Positions 18,725 through 28,735 of a stretch of 64,000 nucleotides of DNA are shown here, one piece after another. The notes beneath the pieces were generated by a model. That model was given only the letters and a program-made list of their open reading frames with translations, had not been told where the DNA came from and searched no databases. Positions within the stretch are counted from its first letter, which is position 1. Each line of letters opens with the position of its first letter. The position numbers were made by a program, and so were the translations under genes. The stretch comes from Paraflavitalea devenefica. Lineage in GTDB: Bacteria > Bacteroidota > Bacteroidia > Chitinophagales > Chitinophagaceae. Where the stretch lies: the NCBI RefSeq assembly GCF_011759375.1, contig NZ_JAARML010000004.1, positions 496,001 to 560,000 on the forward strand. The letters run 5' to 3'.

Positions 18725-20851
18725 CTACCATTTTACGCGCAGTGTAAAGCCCCAGGTTTTGGGATTGCCCAGGTGTACAGCGCCAAAATCATAGGCATAG
18801 CTGATATACTTGCTATCGTTCCAGTTACGTCCCCAGAAATACAGCTCTGCATATTTGGTAACAATGCCCACACGGCTGTTGAGCACGTTATAAGGTGATT
18901 GCCTGATATTATTGGCCAGGTCAAAATACTGCTCACCGAGGTACTGCCATTCACCGCGGGCCACCAGTTGAATCGCAGGCTTTCTCAACAGGTCAAACTG
19001 GTACTGCAGGGCCAGCATGGAAGTCATATCAGGGGTAAAGAGTTGCTTCTTGCCCGACAGGTCGGCCTCTCCCCCATTCTGGGATACCTTCAGAGTTTTA
19101 TATTCCGCATTGGTAAAACCTGCCTGGTAATTGATTTCCAGTCCCCTTACCGGTAATGCTGCCAGTTCTATCTCCGCTCCTTTGCTTTCCAGTTTACCGG
19201 CATTCCGGGTAATGGTGATCGCATCGGGCAATACCAGTGTGGGTACCTGTGCATCTGTGATGGTGGCATAGAACAAGGCCACATTCACCCGCAGCCTGTT
19301 ATTGAAGAAAGTATTCTTACTACCCACCTCTATATTATTGCTGTATTCCGGTTTAAAAGCATACAAGGGTGGTACAGAAGGATCAGAAGCCAGTGGTGTT
19401 AAACCACCTGCCCGGTAACCACGGCTATACGTGGCATACAGGTCATTATTGGCAGCAGCATGGAACAATAACCCCACTTTGGGAGAGAAAGCATTGAAGC
19501 TGGCTTTGGCGGAAGTATCGGGCTGATATTCGAAGATGGGACCGGGTGATCCATCCGGCTGGTATTCGCCTAATACCTGTTGCTTCTTGCGTTCATAGTC
19601 GTACCGGATACCGGCAATTACTTCCCATTGTTTATTGATGGCATAACCGGCTTCTCCGTACACCGCTAATCCAAAACCTTTAGCGGTAGTAGTACCGATG
19701 AGTGAATAATTCTTTTCGGGAGAATTGGTAATCAACTCCGCATCCTCTCCAAAATGAGTAGCCTGTTTCACCGGGTTATCAAGCACAAACAAATAAGAGC
19801 CGGCCGTCCATTTAAAGGGAGATGTAGAAGTAGTGGGAGAAGTAAACTTAAACTCCTGTGTAAACACCTTTACTTTATTCCAGTCATCACCATAATTATT
19901 GATAATGGTCACACCATCAATGGGTGAAAAGTCGCCATCAATAGGATTTGTATAATAACGGTGGTTGGACTGCCAGGATGTTTGAGAACTAAAGTTAAAG
20001 GCATGTCCTGTATGGTTAACAGACAAGGAGGTATTGAAAGTATTATCAATCATCTCCGTAACCGCATTCTGGTTTAATTCGAATGGCTTGGCAAATGCAT
20101 CTTCTACGCCATTCACGAGGGGGAAAGTGCCATTGTTGCGATTGGCAATATGCTTCAGATTGAAAGTGATATGCCAGCGGGGATTCACGATGTACTTGAG
20201 GTAATAATTGCCGGAGAGGCTATGCTGGCGGTCGAAATCTGTATTATTAAAAACATTATGGTAAAAGCCATCGCGCTGGTCATATACACCGGCAACCCCT
20301 ATATATAACTTATTCTTAACGACCGGCGCACGAAGCCCTACTGCATAACGCTGCTGGCCGTGATTGCCGATATTGCCTTCAGCAAATCCATTGATCGTAT
20401 TGCCGGGTTGTTTGGTTATGATATTGATCACGCCCCCCATGGCATTGCGTCCATACAGGGTGCCTTGCGGGCCACGCAATACCTCGATGCGTTCAATATC
20501 GGAAAGCTGGGCAATGTAGGTATCCAGTCCAAACTGGTTTACCCCGTCTATATAAGTAGCCACCGCCGGATCGTAGGAAGTGGTGGTAATACCACGGATG
20601 GAGGTAACATTCCTGTTATCGCCGGGATCGGCTGAATACAGGTTGGGCACTACGGCAGTGATCTCACGGGTATTCCACAAACGGTAATCCAGCACCTTCT
20701 TTGCGGTGATGGCCGATACGCTTACCGGTATCTTTTGCAGCAGTTCTTCTTTCTTTTGGGCGGTTACCACAATGACTTCAAGACTGTCGACAGTTTGCGC
20801 CAGGGCGCCTGAACAGGATACTACACAGAGAAGGGAGTAAAAAAATTTCAT
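18725..20851 (-). CDS. TonB-dependent siderophore-type receptor
   Basis: 708 aa from the ATG at 20851, which begins the signal MKFFYSLLCVVSCSGALAQ; an upstream ATG at 20881 is possible. The plug follows directly: EVIVVTAQKKEELLQKIPVSVSAI is a TonB-box-like start, then IRGITTTSYDPAVATYIDGV, then IERIEVLRGPQGTLYGRNAMGG, a hallmark of classical receptors. The barrel ends in WGFTLRVKW with a terminal aromatic residue. No carboxypeptidase-like or STN domain, so it resembles Proteobacterial-type receptors rather than SusC. It is last in the five-gene operon, 49 bp after the peroxidase stop from this start. Confidence 0.88.
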   Translation of the reverse strand: MKFFYSLLCVVSCSGALAQTVDSLEVIVVTAQKKEELLQKIPVSVSAITAKKVLDYRLWNTREITAVVPNLYSADPGDNRNVTSIRGITTTSYDPAVATYIDGVNQFGLDTYIAQLSDIERIEVLRGPQGTLYGRNAMGGVINIITKQPGNTINGFAEGNIGNHGQQRYAVGLRAPVVKNKLYIGVAGVYDQRDGFYHNVFNNTDFDRQHSLSGNYYLKYIVNPRWHITFNLKHIANRNNGTFPLVNGVEDAFAKPFELNQNAVTEMIDNTFNTSLSVNHTGHAFNFSSQTSWQSNHRYYTNPIDGDFSPIDGVTIINNYGDDWNKVKVFTQEFKFTSPTTSTSPFKWTAGSYLFVLDNPVKQATHFGEDAELITNSPEKNYSLIGTTTAKGFGLAVYGEAGYAINKQWEVIAGIRYDYERKKQQVLGEYQPDGSPGPIFEYQPDTSAKASFNAFSPKVGLLFHAAANNDLYATYSRGYRAGGLTPLASDPSVPPLYAFKPEYSNNIEVGSKNTFFNNRLRVNVALFYATITDAQVPTLVLPDAITITRNAGKLESKGAEIELAALPVRGLEINYQAGFTNAEYKTLKVSQNGGEADLSGKKQLFTPDMTSMLALQYQFDLLRKPAIQLVARGEWQYLGEQYFDLANNIRQSPYNVLNSRVGIVTKYAELYFWGRNWNDSKYISYAYDFGAVHLGNPKTWGFTLRVKW

Positions 20852-20900
20852 ATGCTTTGTTGAAAGTAAATGAGAGGGCAATATTACGCATTAATCCCTA

Positions 20901-22037
20901 TCAGTTGGGCAGTTGCGGCCTGTCCATCTTATAAGGGATCTCTGTGATAGCCTCCAGGAAGGCAATAAGGGCCTTTTTCTCTTCCGGCGTCAGGTCCAGT
21001 TTTTTGATCAGGGGATCTGTTTTCGGGAACAGCGGATCATTCACCTGGTCGGGTTTAGGCTTGGGTTGTGGCATGCCCGCACTGTACATATTCATAATGC
21101 CATCTATATTATCAAAGAGGCCATTGTGCATCCAGGGCCGCGTGCGCATTACATCCCGCAGGGAGGGTGTGCGGAATTTCCCCACATCGGCGGCTTCTTT
21201 GGTAACATTATAGCGTCCCAGGTCCTGGTATTTACGGCCATAATAGGTAAGACCGATATTATGGAATTGGTTGTCGGTAAAATACGTCCCGTTGTGACAG
21301 TTCATACACCTTGCCTTGGTACGGAACAGGTGCAGCCCCTGTAATTCCACATCGGAAAGCTGCTTGTACTTACCGCCTACAAAATCATCAAACCGGCTCC
21401 TGCGGCTGGCGAGCGATCTTTCAAAGGCAGCAATGGCCTCCAATATGCGGTCGAGGTTAATGCGTTTATCGCCATACACTTTTTCAAACAAAGGCGGATA
21501 ACCGGGAATAGTGGCCAGTTCAGACGGGATGGTAGGCGGTTCCTGGTTCATTTCATGCATGGTGGCCATGGGATTAATGGCCTGGTCTTCGAGGCTGGCA
21601 GCCCTGCCATCCCAGAACAGCTCTTTCACCTGCGCCACATTCAATAAAGAGGAAGTATTGCGGGTGCCCTGCAGGTGATTATTGCCCAGTGATACCGTGC
21701 GACCGTCGGTCCAGGCAAGGTCCGGATCATGACAACTGCTGCAGGATATCTGGTTGGAGCCCGATAAGCGGGGATCAAAGAACAATAACTTTCCCAGTTG
21801 GATCTTCGGGTCTTTTAACTTAACTACGATATTAGAATCCACCGGTAAGGCAGATAACTCTTTCCATTGTACGCCGGCGTCAATGAGCGGCTTGGGCCAT
21901 TGATCAACCGGCCGTGCATATAAGGCACGCAGGCTATCGTTGAAGGTAAGGGGAACGGCCGCGGGATGATTACCGGTAAAAGATACCATGCCGGCTACTA
22001 ATCCTGTCATCAGGGCAATGACCACTAATTTTTTCAT
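20901..22037 (-). CDS. di-haem cytochrome c peroxidase (CCP/MauG family)
   Basis: 378 aa, exported. Two c-type haem sites: CSSCH at residues 99-103 and CMNCH at 244-248. Other family marks are GKLLFFDPRLSGSNQISCSSC, the segment FWDGRAASLEDQA and FRTPSLRDV...PWMHNG near the C-terminus. The family either reduces hydrogen peroxide or, as in MauG, oxidises a partner protein or substrate. In this operon between outer-membrane proteins a role in oxidative processing of an imported ligand is possible but inferred. It starts 3 bp after the DUF6850 gene. Confidence 0.9.
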   Translation of the reverse strand: MKKLVVIALMTGLVAGMVSFTGNHPAAVPLTFNDSLRALYARPVDQWPKPLIDAGVQWKELSALPVDSNIVVKLKDPKIQLGKLLFFDPRLSGSNQISCSSCHDPDLAWTDGRTVSLGNNHLQGTRNTSSLLNVAQVKELFWDGRAASLEDQAINPMATMHEMNQEPPTIPSELATIPGYPPLFEKVYGDKRINLDRILEAIAAFERSLASRRSRFDDFVGGKYKQLSDVELQGLHLFRTKARCMNCHNGTYFTDNQFHNIGLTYYGRKYQDLGRYNVTKEAADVGKFRTPSLRDVMRTRPWMHNGLFDNIDGIMNMYSAGMPQPKPKPDQVNDPLFPKTDPLIKKLDLTPEEKKALIAFLEAITEIPYKMDRPQLPN

Positions 22038-22040
22038 ACG

Positions 22041-23588
22041 TTACAAAGATATACCGATACTGGTTTGAATGTACCACCTGTTATTGCCGGGTTTGGCAAT
22101 AGCCGGATAATCATGATCCTGTTTGATGGAAGCCTGCTGGTATTGGCCACTGAGCTTTAAGAAGGTATTCGTTTTCTTTACCGGGAAATTGTATTGCCAT
22201 GCCGCGGTGGCTGTTACCGATGAGGCGCTGTAGTAATAATAATCAGGGTAGATTACCCCTTTTGCAAAAGTCGTTTGCTGGGAAGAAGTGGTCAATTCCG
22301 GCGACAGTGGCAACCGGGCGCCCACTTTAAGAAATGCTTTCCAGTATGTATCCGCAGCAGGCAGGTAATGATAATAAGCGCCTGATAGATCCGCATCGGC
22401 ATACTGGTAGTTGATCTTCTGACTGGCAGAACCATCAGCCTGAAACAGGTTACTGACAGTTCCCTGCACACCCAGTTCGTATCGCACTTTACCATCACGC
22501 CTGCGGGTATACAGGGGTTCTATGCTCAACCTGTCGAATGTATACATGTAGTTATTACCATTCAGGATGGTATGCATATCCTGGCCGGTATGGTAGAGGT
22601 AATAGATACCGGTAGTCCAGGAATTATTGCCCTGACTATATTCTCCCAATATAGCTGCATTGATAATATCTTCGTAAAACTCACCATACTTAAATGCCAG
22701 GGAAGTACGCTCACCTCTTCTGGAGAAAACAGATGAGCGGGAGGCGTAACCGCCTTTAGCAGTAACATGCAACCGGTTAAATTGTCCATCATAGATACCT
22801 TGTATGTCCCACCCGGAGCCTTTACTGCGAACATACCGGCTACCGCTGATGAGTTGCGCAAAGCCATACCCATATTGCATATAGGTCTGAAATTGCTCAT
22901 ACAACAGGCTTTGCTCGTAATTATCATTCCTGAAATCAATTTCTGAATCGGTATTTTTACGGGCAATACCTCCAGCCACCCCAATAGTATGCCGGGGCAG
23001 CAAACAATAATGAATAGTAGCCTGTGCCTGCACATCGTAGAAGAAATAATCAGGGCGGGGATCATTGCTTCTCCAGGCATTGCCTGCATGGTAAGTACCT
23101 CCGGCGCCAACAGTTAATTTATCATCCAGTAAGGGGTGACTGATGATGCCCTGCAAACGGTACTCCCCTATCTCCCAGTTTCCTTTAGCGGCAGCATAAA
23201 AGTAATAAGGCGCCGCATCATGCAGCCCATAGCGCAGGGTATACCCTACACTATCCTGATTGGTATGTTGATAGGAAAAAGAACCGCTTACCAGGAACTT
23301 ATTGATCCGTTTGGTCCCTTCCGTATAAAAAAATATATCCTGTTGTTTGGGTGCATCCTGGCTTAGTCTGTAATCGCCGGAAGTATAGCGATAGCCGCCT
23401 TCTACCCGGGCATATTGATGCAGTTGCAATAAGGGCTGGCTGATAACTTCCTTTGAATAGAAGTCATATTGCTGTCCAAAACGTTCTGTCAGGAAATTAT
23501 ACGAGGTATCCTGCGCGTGCAGGATACCCGTATAAAAAAACAAGCCTGTTATGATCATTACATTTCTTAGCATGCTGTATTCCCTCAT
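22041..23588 (-). CDS. DUF6850-type outer membrane beta-barrel protein
   Basis: 515 aa with signal peptide (GILHAQ); internal ATGs at residues 6 and 11 are alternative starts. Alternating aromatic strands across the whole length (VEGGYRYTSGDYRLSQ, FLVSGSFSYQHTNQD, WQYNFPVKKTNTFLKLSGQYQ) and a C-terminal strand ending WYIQTSIGISL indicate an outer-membrane barrel. I recognise it as the DUF6850 family that accompanies DUF4876 lipoproteins and TonB receptors in Bacteroidota; its function is not established. Gaps to both operon neighbours are 3-5 bp. Confidence 0.65.
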   Translation of the reverse strand: MREYSMLRNVMIITGLFFYTGILHAQDTSYNFLTERFGQQYDFYSKEVISQPLLQLHQYARVEGGYRYTSGDYRLSQDAPKQQDIFFYTEGTKRINKFLVSGSFSYQHTNQDSVGYTLRYGLHDAAPYYFYAAAKGNWEIGEYRLQGIISHPLLDDKLTVGAGGTYHAGNAWRSNDPRPDYFFYDVQAQATIHYCLLPRHTIGVAGGIARKNTDSEIDFRNDNYEQSLLYEQFQTYMQYGYGFAQLISGSRYVRSKGSGWDIQGIYDGQFNRLHVTAKGGYASRSSVFSRRGERTSLAFKYGEFYEDIINAAILGEYSQGNNSWTTGIYYLYHTGQDMHTILNGNNYMYTFDRLSIEPLYTRRRDGKVRYELGVQGTVSNLFQADGSASQKINYQYADADLSGAYYHYLPAADTYWKAFLKVGARLPLSPELTTSSQQTTFAKGVIYPDYYYYSASSVTATAAWQYNFPVKKTNTFLKLSGQYQQASIKQDHDYPAIAKPGNNRWYIQTSIGISL

Positions 23589-23593
23589 GGTCC

Positions 23594-24940
23594 TTACTTA
23601 AACCCTTTTGGATTGGCCTTTTCGAAATAATCAAAATCATTGGTAGAGTTATTGGTATCCATCAGGATCTTTCTTCCACTCACTGTTTTGGCCGTTTTAC
23701 GGATAGCTGATTGTGAAGAATACTGTCCGGCCGGCACATTATAAGCACCTGCATCCAGTGTACCTACCAGCCTTTTAGCTACCCGGCTGGATGGAGTGGC
23801 ATGTTGCACTTCCATGGCGTCAATGATCAGGGTGTTGGGTATCTGATAATGGAAATCTGTATTCGCATCAATAGCTGTCACCGTGGGATTGGGATATTTT
23901 TTCCAGTCAGCAGGAATATCAGCGGCAGTTTTAAAGATGACAAAAGCATCCCGGCCGGGATTGTCCAATAACCAGTCTCTTCCAAAAATGGTGAGGGGCA
24001 CCAGGTTAGGCACATTGGGATTATCAATATCAGAATTGAGTGGGTTAGAAATTACGTTCCCTACGTATACTTCAAACTCTGCCCCGCTCAGATCAACAGT
24101 AAGTGTTGGATCTTTGATACTGATCGTAGTACCGGTGCTGCTGGTATAAGGGGCTTTGTGATTGAGCGCTGTTTGTGCCATAACAAAGCTTTGCCCCGGT
24201 TGGATGGGATAGGTAGTTCCATTGCCGGGCACACGGTATAGCGATTTGGCATATACATAACTCTCTACTGCGTTGCTATTGGCAGGCATACCAATAGATT
24301 TACTCCAGTCATATTGTCCTTTGAATGGTCCATCATTGATAAAATACCCGGTAGCATAATTAGGATTAGCAGTGTTATTACCCATTACCTCTCCAATGTA
24401 TAAGCTGTCTGCATATAAAACCGTATTGGAGTTATTGTATACTTCAATGAACTGATCACGGTACACCGCACCATTGGTAGTATGGCTACCTGCATAGTAA
24501 ACCTGTTTGATTACCCAGTCACCAATCTTACCAAATTGCAATTTAAGTTCCAGTGTATTGTTGGTACTGTTATTCAACATGATATTGCTAAGGGAGGCAT
24601 TGAACACCACACTGTCCCTGTCCAAAGGAAGACCGGTAATGGTTTCATACTGCGCTTTTTGAATCGAAATGGTGGCTTCAATATTATACACACCGGCACT
24701 TACACTGTTAAAAATAGCCAGGCCATTATTATCGGAACTTTGCGTAAGCTCTGAACTATTCAACTGATTTTTGATCTTTATGGTAATGCCATTCAGCGGG
24801 AAACTATAATTGCCGCTGGTCGTATCATATATTGCTTTAACAATGATATTGATAGGCTGTACAGAAGGGCCATCGTTTTTTTTACAACTGACGATTGCCA
24901 GTATACTTAATAAGACTATAATACCAGAAACCTTTTTCAT
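23594..24940 (-). CDS. DUF4876 domain lipoprotein
   Basis: 448 aa with lipobox Cys in ILAIVSCKKND. The N-terminal third is a beta-sandwich similar to carboxypeptidase regulatory domains (FPLNGITIKIKNQ, NNGLAIFNSVSAGVYNIEATI). The rest matches DUF4876: FIEVYNNSNTVLYADSLYIGE (lamin-tail-like fold), and a C-terminal DAMEVQHATPSSRVAKRL followed by a DYFEKANPK ending. Anchored on the cell surface or periplasmic face beside the TonB receptor encoded 6 bp upstream, it could act as a substrate-binding accessory like SusD or HmuY; this is inferred from the context only. Confidence 0.75.
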   Translation of the reverse strand: MKKVSGIIVLLSILAIVSCKKNDGPSVQPINIIVKAIYDTTSGNYSFPLNGITIKIKNQLNSSELTQSSDNNGLAIFNSVSAGVYNIEATISIQKAQYETITGLPLDRDSVVFNASLSNIMLNNSTNNTLELKLQFGKIGDWVIKQVYYAGSHTTNGAVYRDQFIEVYNNSNTVLYADSLYIGEVMGNNTANPNYATGYFINDGPFKGQYDWSKSIGMPANSNAVESYVYAKSLYRVPGNGTTYPIQPGQSFVMAQTALNHKAPYTSSTGTTISIKDPTLTVDLSGAEFEVYVGNVISNPLNSDIDNPNVPNLVPLTIFGRDWLLDNPGRDAFVIFKTAADIPADWKKYPNPTVTAIDANTDFHYQIPNTLIIDAMEVQHATPSSRVAKRLVGTLDAGAYNVPAGQYSSQSAIRKTAKTVSGRKILMDTNNSTNDFDYFEKANPKGFK

Positions 24941-24946
24941 GTATGT

Positions 24947-27736
24947 TTATTTGATAGTAAAAATTAATTCTGCACCAAAAGAAGGCTGCCCATTGTAATA
25001 CTGGATCCCGGAAGAGTTGGTATGCTCAGGCCGGATATTGAATACGTTGTAGGCATTGAATGAGAACCGTAACAGATTACCGATCTCCTTACTCACCCGC
25101 ATACTCACATTGGAATACACCATAGAAGGAGTATATACAACACTTTCCGACTGTGGCTTTTTGAGCAGATGAGCATACTCAGCCGACATGGCCTGCTCAA
25201 CAGTAAGTGGAAAATACCGGCCTTCCCGGTTCAGGTATCCTACCGGATAAATATCTGAATACAGGTATTCCAAACGGTTCATCCAGAATAACTCACCGGA
25301 AAGCATAATAGCCATCCGTAAGGCTGGTATATGTGTGGTGGTAACAATGGTAGACTTAATGGTAGTAGCTTTGTTGGCCTGGTCCTTAAATACACCATAC
25401 CAGGAAACTTTATTGGTATCAACAGTGCTTTGTCCGGTTGAGCCAAAATGCACTGCCGATGCCCCATTCAAAAAGTAACTATGATTGAATGAGGTACTGG
25501 CACTGAAAGATGTTTGCAATGCCCTGATCTTGCTGGTGCTCATCATAAGTTCCAATCCGTTGCTGCGGCTATAATTGTCGTTGCTGATCTTATTATAGGT
25601 AAGGTGGTAGATCTTATAAGTGCCATTGGGCTCATACAAAGGCTTTTGACCAGGCCTTGCTGTTACTGTGTAATTGGGTACAGTAACCGGCAATATTTGT
25701 GATGTGGTAGCAAATCCATTATTACTTACCCGGTTATAATAAAACAGGGACAGCTTTACAGGTTTGAGATCTACATTAAATCCGGTTTCGAAGGTATAAC
25801 TCCGGTATGGGCGGAGATTGGGATTGTTGGGCTGTATTACTTGTGTATGTACCAGGTATACACTTTCTGCCGCGTAGCCATTGTAAGCATTCACAAGCGG
25901 GATATCCACATATACATTACCCGGACTGATCTGTGATAAGGCGGGTGCTTTGGTAGCTATTCCATACGCAACGTTCCAGGTAATGTTCTTTGATAATTTC
26001 CAGTTGCTGTTAATGCGTGGCGATAAGGTGAAATGCCTGTTTTGAATATCTCCCCTGATACCAGCATCGGTATTAAATACACGACCCAGCAACCTGGTAG
26101 TGAAATTATTCACTATGTAAACGCCTGCATTACTTTGCGCCGGTACTTTGTCGAAGGGACGTGGACGATCACTTTTATCCCCATCATCAGGCGCCGGACG
26201 GGAAGGGTCTACAATTACGCCAGGTCCTTTATTGGCACTGTAACTATAGTTGGCGCCGACAGTTAACTGATAATCTATTTTGTTGCCTTTGAATATACTG
26301 TGGGCTTCTATCCGGGCGCCGGCAGTAACAGGTTCCCCAATGATCTGCTGTGTGGAAAGGTAATAACCCGGAGCATAGTATCCTTCATTAATACCGGTTT
26401 CCAATGCATTGGATATACCAATCACTGCATTGCTGTTCACATATTGCTGATCATACGATTCCTGCCGGCCATAGCTATAGCTACCCTGAAGCGACACGTT
26501 GTACAACCAGGGCTTCTTTATTACCCATTCACTGCGGTTGCTGAGGCGAATAGTACGGTTACTGAATTTGGAAATAAACTCCCGCCCATCATCAGGATCA
26601 CGTTTCGTTCTGTCCAGGGTGGTATTGAAATCAAGGCTTACCGTGTTCCTGAAGCGCACCGCTTTTTGTTGCTGATAGGTCCATAGTATACTACCACCAA
26701 CACGTTGGAATGCCTTGATCTTATTACGGGGATCATCATTACTATTGAGGTAATCCAGGCTAATATTAATAACACCCAAAGACGGGCTGATGCTGAAACC
26801 TTTATTGATACCAATATTTTGTGTGCCCTCATTGGTACGCATGCTCACCCGCAAAGGGGTTAAACCAGCCTGCCGCTCCACATTTAAAACGCCATTCGTA
26901 TAATCACCATAACGTGCAGAAGCTACCCCGGAGATCACTTCTATGCTTTCTATATTTTCCGCCGGTATCTGGCGCAGGTCAAGACCATTATTGGCTGCAT
27001 CGCCTGTATAGTTACTGTACAACGTGCCATTTCGGTAAGCCCTGTCCCGGATAAAGCTGGTGTGTTGCGGATGCTCTATCTGAGCGCCGGAGAAAAAGCC
27101 CAGCCTGCCCGGATTCATGGCCTGCATATTGGCATCATTGGAAAGCGTATTGCCATCCACCATAATAGCAATACCAAAAGCCTGGTTAAGCGCCTGTTCG
27201 CTGTTCAGGGGCACAGCAGTACGCAGAGTGAGTACGGATGTGCTTTGTACGGTAATGCCGGGCTTAAGGATCGTTTGCCCGGGCAGGTAATTCAATACAT
27301 TCGCCACACTAAGCGCCTGGGTTTGTTCGATGGCTTCCCGGTCAAATACGATGGAGGAATTGGAGGCGCTGGTTTTACGGCGTACCCCATTGACTTCTAC
27401 TTCCGGCAGCTTGAGACTCAGGGATTGCATCCGCATGACCTGCAACTGTAGTAAGGCTTCTCCGGTAAAGGTGCGGGTAATGGTCTCTTTGCCTATATGG
27501 GTAATAACAAGGGTCAGCTCGGTAGCACCGGCAGGAAGGGTAATGGTAAAGGAGCCGTCTTTGCCGGCATAATAAATAATATCCTGCGTTTGTACTTTGA
27601 TAGTAGCCAGTGAAAGCGGGGCGCCTGCCTCGTCTGTTATCTTTCCCCTGAATTCCTTTCCAGGTTGTGCATGCAAGTGCACATGCATATACAAAGCAAG
27701 TAATACCAGTAATGGTTTGGGCAGGGATGGGCTCAT
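24947..27736 (-). CDS. TonB-dependent receptor with carboxypeptidase-like leader domain
   Basis: 929 aa, first gene of the operon. Signal peptide to about residue 24 (LHAQ). A carboxypeptidase regulatory-like domain (KEFRGKITDEAGAPLSLATIKV) is followed by a plug (DREAIEQTQALSVANVLNYLPGQT; ENIESIEVISGVASARYGDYTNGVLNV) and a long barrel. The receptor pairs with a DUF4876 lipoprotein rather than SusD. A CACCTTTG box close to the -7 consensus lies about 20 bp before the ATG (27756-27763, minus strand). The ligand is unknown; the operon's peroxidase and second siderophore-type receptor suggest a metal chelate or haem. Confidence 0.85.
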   Translation of the reverse strand: MSPSLPKPLLVLLALYMHVHLHAQPGKEFRGKITDEAGAPLSLATIKVQTQDIIYYAGKDGSFTITLPAGATELTLVITHIGKETITRTFTGEALLQLQVMRMQSLSLKLPEVEVNGVRRKTSASNSSIVFDREAIEQTQALSVANVLNYLPGQTILKPGITVQSTSVLTLRTAVPLNSEQALNQAFGIAIMVDGNTLSNDANMQAMNPGRLGFFSGAQIEHPQHTSFIRDRAYRNGTLYSNYTGDAANNGLDLRQIPAENIESIEVISGVASARYGDYTNGVLNVERQAGLTPLRVSMRTNEGTQNIGINKGFSISPSLGVINISLDYLNSNDDPRNKIKAFQRVGGSILWTYQQQKAVRFRNTVSLDFNTTLDRTKRDPDDGREFISKFSNRTIRLSNRSEWVIKKPWLYNVSLQGSYSYGRQESYDQQYVNSNAVIGISNALETGINEGYYAPGYYLSTQQIIGEPVTAGARIEAHSIFKGNKIDYQLTVGANYSYSANKGPGVIVDPSRPAPDDGDKSDRPRPFDKVPAQSNAGVYIVNNFTTRLLGRVFNTDAGIRGDIQNRHFTLSPRINSNWKLSKNITWNVAYGIATKAPALSQISPGNVYVDIPLVNAYNGYAAESVYLVHTQVIQPNNPNLRPYRSYTFETGFNVDLKPVKLSLFYYNRVSNNGFATTSQILPVTVPNYTVTARPGQKPLYEPNGTYKIYHLTYNKISNDNYSRSNGLELMMSTSKIRALQTSFSASTSFNHSYFLNGASAVHFGSTGQSTVDTNKVSWYGVFKDQANKATTIKSTIVTTTHIPALRMAIMLSGELFWMNRLEYLYSDIYPVGYLNREGRYFPLTVEQAMSAEYAHLLKKPQSESVVYTPSMVYSNVSMRVSKEIGNLLRFSFNAYNVFNIRPEHTNSSGIQYYNGQPSFGAELIFTIK

Positions 27737-27887
27737 GCTTGAATGGATTGGGCCGCAAAGGTGCCCCTCACCGGGAGAAACAGGTTTCGAGAAAAGGAAA
27801 ACAGCCTACGCAAAGAGGAATTAAAGGTGGGTGGGTATCAGGAGGTTGCAGCATTTTGCAGGCAGCATGGCTGTATAACGCTGCAGT

Positions 27888-27935
27888 ATAAAAGAAAAGC
27901 GCAGAACACCGGATTAACCGGCATTGCTGCGCTTT
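27888..27935 (-). terminator. intrinsic terminator of the DUF4920 gene
   Basis: On the minus strand AAAGCGCAG ... CTGCGCTTT with an inner CCGG/CCGG pair is followed by TTTTCTTTT. It lies about 75 bp after the DUF4920 stop. Confidence 0.75.
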
Positions 27936-28009
27936 ACTATATATTAAGGTGAGTCGCCCTGCCGGGCAGCCTATTGCAGCACTGCAGGGCGGCCCACCTT
28001 TTAAGTATC

Positions 28010-28483
28010 TTACTTCAGCACCAATATCCCATTGGCCAGGAGACGGATCTCCTTTTTAGGCTCGGTAATGGCGTCTATTTCGGCCTGTGGCTTTTTAGCG
28101 TCTTCTGCATAGTGCTTCAGCTCATCTACAGAAGTGGTCTTCATCTTGGCTTCGGTATCCAGGACAACGGTTTTACCAATTACATCCAGGGGAACGAAGA
28201 AAGCATAATCTTTCATTTTCACGAAAGCGGTGGTGGAATCATTCACCTGTACTTTCATCCAGCAGCCTTTTTTAGGGCATACATCCAGTACTTTGGCAAT
28301 GACCTTGGTTTGGAGGCTGTCTTTTTTAGCCAGTTTGGCTGGCAGGGTGGCAATATCAACAGCACCATTGGAAGTTGTTTTGGCGCCGTAAACGTCGCCA
28401 GGATTGGCCGGGCCTTTGGGAGGTTGGGCTTGCGCCAGGGATAAGGTAGTGGCAGCAACCACTAATAATAAAAGCTGTTTCAT
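28010..28483 (-). CDS. DUF4920 domain periplasmic protein
   Basis: 157 aa. Signal peptide ends LAQAQ (about residue 20). The DUF4920 core is plain: GDVYGAK, then KVIAKVLDVCPKKGCWMKVQ, then FVKMKDYAFFVPLDVIGKTVVLD and HYAEDAKKP. The pair of Cys residues in VCPKKGCW is conserved and could bind metal or form a disulfide. Related periplasmic proteins are found next to metal and redox genes, but the function is unknown. It is monocistronic with its own terminator and diverges from yceD. Confidence 0.82.
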   Translation of the reverse strand: MKQLLLLVVAATTLSLAQAQPPKGPANPGDVYGAKTTSNGAVDIATLPAKLAKKDSLQTKVIAKVLDVCPKKGCWMKVQVNDSTTAFVKMKDYAFFVPLDVIGKTVVLDTEAKMKTTSVDELKHYAEDAKKPQAEIDAITEPKKEIRLLANGILVLK

Positions 28484-28710
28484 CTGTTATTTTTTAGTTT
28501 ATTTTGGCCAGATGGAACTGGCGTGTCATATAGTTTTTCCTTCTTTAATTTTAGACTACAAAGGTGCATAAATCACACCAGATTAGGTTACGAAAGCGGA
28601 AAAACAATTGCTGTAGCCTTGATTTACAGGCCCATAGAGGGCTATCCAGATATGTGGGAATATTTTACGCCTTTTTTGTCCTTAGGGCTTAATCTTTAGT
28701 GGATTATCCC

Positions 28711-28718
28711 TACCTTTG
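28711..28718 (+). promoter_or_regulatory. -7 promoter box of the yceD-rpmF-plsX operon
   Basis: TACCTTTG matches the Bacteroidota -7 consensus TAnnTTTG exactly and sits 17 bp before the yceD start, so transcription should begin near 28724. No good TTG element is visible at -33. Confidence 0.6.
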
Positions 28719-28735
28719 CAAACTCTTTAAAAGGG

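Noticed and set aside
27737..28009. Cobalamin or other riboswitch before the TonB receptor
   Set aside because: I could not find the conserved box sequences; only a terminator and a promoter-like box are supported.
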